Assembly: GCF_041725775.1 (NCBI RefSeq)
Contig: NZ_JBEUEL010000013.1
Span: 6,878 to 70,877 of the forward strand
DNA: 64,000 nt
Direction of reading: 5' to 3'
Source of the DNA: Pueribacillus sp041725775
Lineage (GTDB): Bacteria; Bacillota; Bacilli; Bacillales; UBA6769
Part shown: positions 62,310-64,000 of the stretch, one piece after another
Layout of the letters: each line of letters opens with the position of its first letter
Numbering within the stretch: position 1 is the first letter of the stretch
Translations under genes and position numbers: made by a program
The notes under the pieces: model-generated
Seen by the model: only the letters and a program-made list of their open reading frames with translations
The model's database searches: none
What the model was told of the DNA's origin: nothing

Positions 62310-63950
62310 GTGCACAAAGTAACAAATCGTCCGTGGTTGCAATTTTATAGTGAGAAAAATAATAACTTACTAGAAATTCCGAATCGGTCTTTATATCAAA
62401 TTTTAGAAAAGACGTATTACGAGTTTCCTCATGCTACGGCAATGATTTATGACGGGAAGCAAGTGACGTATCATGAATTAAAAGCAAAAGTCGATCGATT
62501 AGCGAATGCTTGGAAAGAACTCGGTGTTCAAAAAGGGGATCGCATCGGTTTAATGCTCGCAAACCATCCAGATTATATCGTTAGTTACTATGCGACACAA
62601 ATGTTAGGCGCAACCGTTGTGCAAGTGAACCCACTTTATACCGTAAGAGAGCTTCAAGGCATTGTAAATGATGTGCAAATGAAATATATTGTTACGCACG
62701 ATTCGAATCGCAGCACATTAAACCAGATTAATACTAATGCTCTAAAAGCAGTATTTCTGTCAGAAGATCCTCAACCTGATAATGTAGAGTTGGCTTTACC
62801 GTCTTATTATTTAAATGACATGATTGCTCAGTCAACACCGCTTACAAACTATGAAGAAATAGATATTTACGAAGATATAGCAGTCATACAATTTACTGGC
62901 GGAACGACAGGCAAAATGAAAGGTGCAATGCTCACTCACTTTAATTTACTTGCAAACGTTATCCAAAGTTATGCGATGTATAGTGACCTTCTTGATGATG
63001 GAAAAGAAGTAACGCTTGCTGCGACACCTTTTTACCACGTATTTGCAATGACAGCGGCGATGAACGTTTCCATTTTTTCAGGGCAAGCGATTCTCATCAT
63101 TCGAAAGTTTCAAGTTGATGAAGTGCTTAAACTTATAAAAAAATATCGTCCTAGTTTTTTCCCAGGCGTTCCGACGATGTATAATGCGTTCGTCAACCAT
63201 CCGAATGTCAAAGAGTACGGACTTGATTGTTTAAAAGTGTGCTCAAGCGGTTCCGCTCCATTACCAAAAGAAATTTTACGCCGTTTTAAAGAAATAACCG
63301 GTGTTCCGATATTAGAAGGATACGGGTTATCTGAAACGTCACCTTCAACGCATCGAAATCCAATTCACGCAAAGCGTAAAGTTGGTAGCATCGGTATCCC
63401 GATTCCGTTAACCGACAGTAAAGTTGTCGATGATCATGGCAATGAAGTGAACATCGGTGAAATTGGTGAACTAATCATAAAAGGACCTCAAGTAATGAAA
63501 GGGTATTATCAAAAGCCTGAAGAAACGGCCGAAGCGTTGCGTGACGGATGGCTATACACTGGTGACTTAGCGACGATGGATGAAGAAGGTTATTTTTACA
63601 TCGTCGGTCGCAAAAAAGAGATGATCATTTCAGGCGGATTTAATATATATCCACAAGAAGTAGAGGATGTCCTATATGATCATTCAGCAGTAAAAGAAGT
63701 AGCAGTCGTCGGCATACCTGATGAATATAGCGGAGAACGAGTAAAAGCATTCGTCGTTTTTAAAGAAGGGGTACAGGCGAGTAAAGAAGAGCTAATAGAG
63801 CATTGTTATGAACATTTAACACGCTACAAAGTTCCGAAAGAAATTGAAATTCGTGAGGCTTTACCACGCAATACAGTAGGAAAATTACTAAAAAGAATTT
63901 TAGTTGAGGAAGAAATTAAAAATGGAAGGAGAACGAAACATGAGTTATGA
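62310..63950 (+). CDS. Long-chain-type acyl-CoA ligase
   Basis: A 546-residue AMP-forming ligase: FTGGTTGKMKGAMLTH near 197, GYGLSETSPSTHRNP, YTGDLATMDEEG, GRKKEMIISGGFNIYPQEVE and catalytic lysine in RNTVGKLLKRIL. It is closest in the window to the importer-linked ligase at 22208, sharing the GGTTG variant and the THRNP block. GTG 62310 follows GGGGAGGGA; the ATG at 62308 is out of frame. The next gene, a crotonase, starts 11 bases before its stop, so the two are translationally coupled. Confidence 0.9.
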   Translation: MHKVTNRPWLQFYSEKNNNLLEIPNRSLYQILEKTYYEFPHATAMIYDGKQVTYHELKAKVDRLANAWKELGVQKGDRIGLMLANHPDYIVSYYATQMLGATVVQVNPLYTVRELQGIVNDVQMKYIVTHDSNRSTLNQINTNALKAVFLSEDPQPDNVELALPSYYLNDMIAQSTPLTNYEEIDIYEDIAVIQFTGGTTGKMKGAMLTHFNLLANVIQSYAMYSDLLDDGKEVTLAATPFYHVFAMTAAMNVSIFSGQAILIIRKFQVDEVLKLIKKYRPSFFPGVPTMYNAFVNHPNVKEYGLDCLKVCSSGSAPLPKEILRRFKEITGVPILEGYGLSETSPSTHRNPIHAKRKVGSIGIPIPLTDSKVVDDHGNEVNIGEIGELIIKGPQVMKGYYQKPEETAEALRDGWLYTGDLATMDEEGYFYIVGRKKEMIISGGFNIYPQEVEDVLYDHSAVKEVAVVGIPDEYSGERVKAFVVFKEGVQASKEELIEHCYEHLTRYKVPKEIEIREALPRNTVGKLLKRILVEEEIKNGRRTKHEL

Positions 63951-64000
63951 AAATATCCTCGTTGAACGAAAAACGAATTTAGCTTACGTCACGATTAATC
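63940..64000 (+). CDS. Crotonase-family protein, 5' part only
   Basis: The first 20 codons are visible before the right edge. MSYENILVERKTNLAYVTIN is the typical N-terminus of enoyl-CoA hydratase/isomerase proteins (the beta-strand with AYVTIN). ATG 63940 overlaps the ligase stop by 11 bases and has AAGGAGAACG upstream. Catalytic residues lie beyond the window. Confidence 0.7.
   Translation, partial: MSYENILVERKTNLAYVTIN

Noticed and set aside
1..64000. tRNA, rRNA, CRISPR arrays, prophage or integrative elements
   Set aside because: No cloverleaf, rRNA block, regularly spaced direct repeat, integrase or transposase could be found.

Overview
The window reads as a low-GC Firmicute chromosome, most likely Bacillaceae. 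The signs are strong purine-rich ribosome binding sites, frequent TTG and GTG starts, sigma-A promoters, CcpA cre sites, lipoproteins with classic lipoboxes, and Bacillus-type neighbours (a cysH-cysP-sat-cysC operon, a YtzI-like peptide, an IDEAL-domain protein, a CvfC/YpgR-like protein). There are no rRNA or tRNA genes, CRISPR arrays, phage genes or transposases. It looks like core or long-resident chromosome heavily devoted to acyl-CoA metabolism.

Layout. 1-4.1 kb: 3' part of a glycolate/lactate oxidase subunit GlcD, a fumarylacetoacetate-hydrolase-family enzyme, an L-lactate permease and an acidic lipoprotein. 4.1-9 kb (minus strand): NRDE protein, B12-binding radical SAM protein, then a short-chain 3-hydroxyacyl-CoA dehydrogenase and a thiolase. 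9.1-11.6 kb: an overlapping pair, a PLP amino-acid aldolase/deaminase and a sugar-lactone oxidase. 11.6-14.7 kb: acyl-CoA dehydrogenase and acyl-CoA ligase behind a promoter with cre-like and TetR-like sites. 15-18.6 kb: sulfate assimilation. 18.9-28.8 kb: a LivFGMH-type ABC importer with three paralogous binding lipoproteins and its own acyl-CoA ligase. 28.9-33.6 kb: thioesterase, class II aldolase-like protein, IDEAL protein, ligase, CvfC-like protein. 33.8-38.8 kb: ligase, phosphotriesterase-like lactonase, APH-type kinase and alpha-methylacyl-CoA racemase. 38.9-41 kb: stress and redox genes. 41.1-48.9 kb: a sigma-54 activator beside a -24/-12 promoter and a crotonase, then enoyl-CoA hydratase, 3-hydroxyacyl-CoA dehydrogenase, ligase and acyl-CoA dehydrogenase. 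49-55 kb: MsrA, hydrolase, permease, aldehyde dehydrogenase, thioesterase, lipoprotein and signal peptidase. 55.5-64 kb: a second sigma-54 activator, ketopantoate-reductase-like protein, transporter, a second -24/-12 promoter driving an acyl-CoA dehydrogenase, an SDR, another ligase and the start of another crotonase.

How the parts fit. The window encodes six acyl-CoA ligases, three acyl-CoA dehydrogenases, three crotonases (one partial), two types of 3-hydroxyacyl-CoA dehydrogenase, a thiolase and two hotdog thioesterases, so several parallel beta-oxidation routes can be assembled. The most suggestive unit is 33.8-38.8 kb. A lactonase-like hydrolase, a CoA ligase, a kinase related to those acting on 4-hydroxyacyl-CoA, and a 2-methylacyl-CoA racemase could together open gamma-lactones or 4-hydroxy and branched acids and feed them into beta-oxidation. 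This is inference from family knowledge and gene order. Regulation appears layered: CcpA sites, TetR-type palindromes with no TetR gene in the window, and two sigma-54 activators each near a matching promoter.
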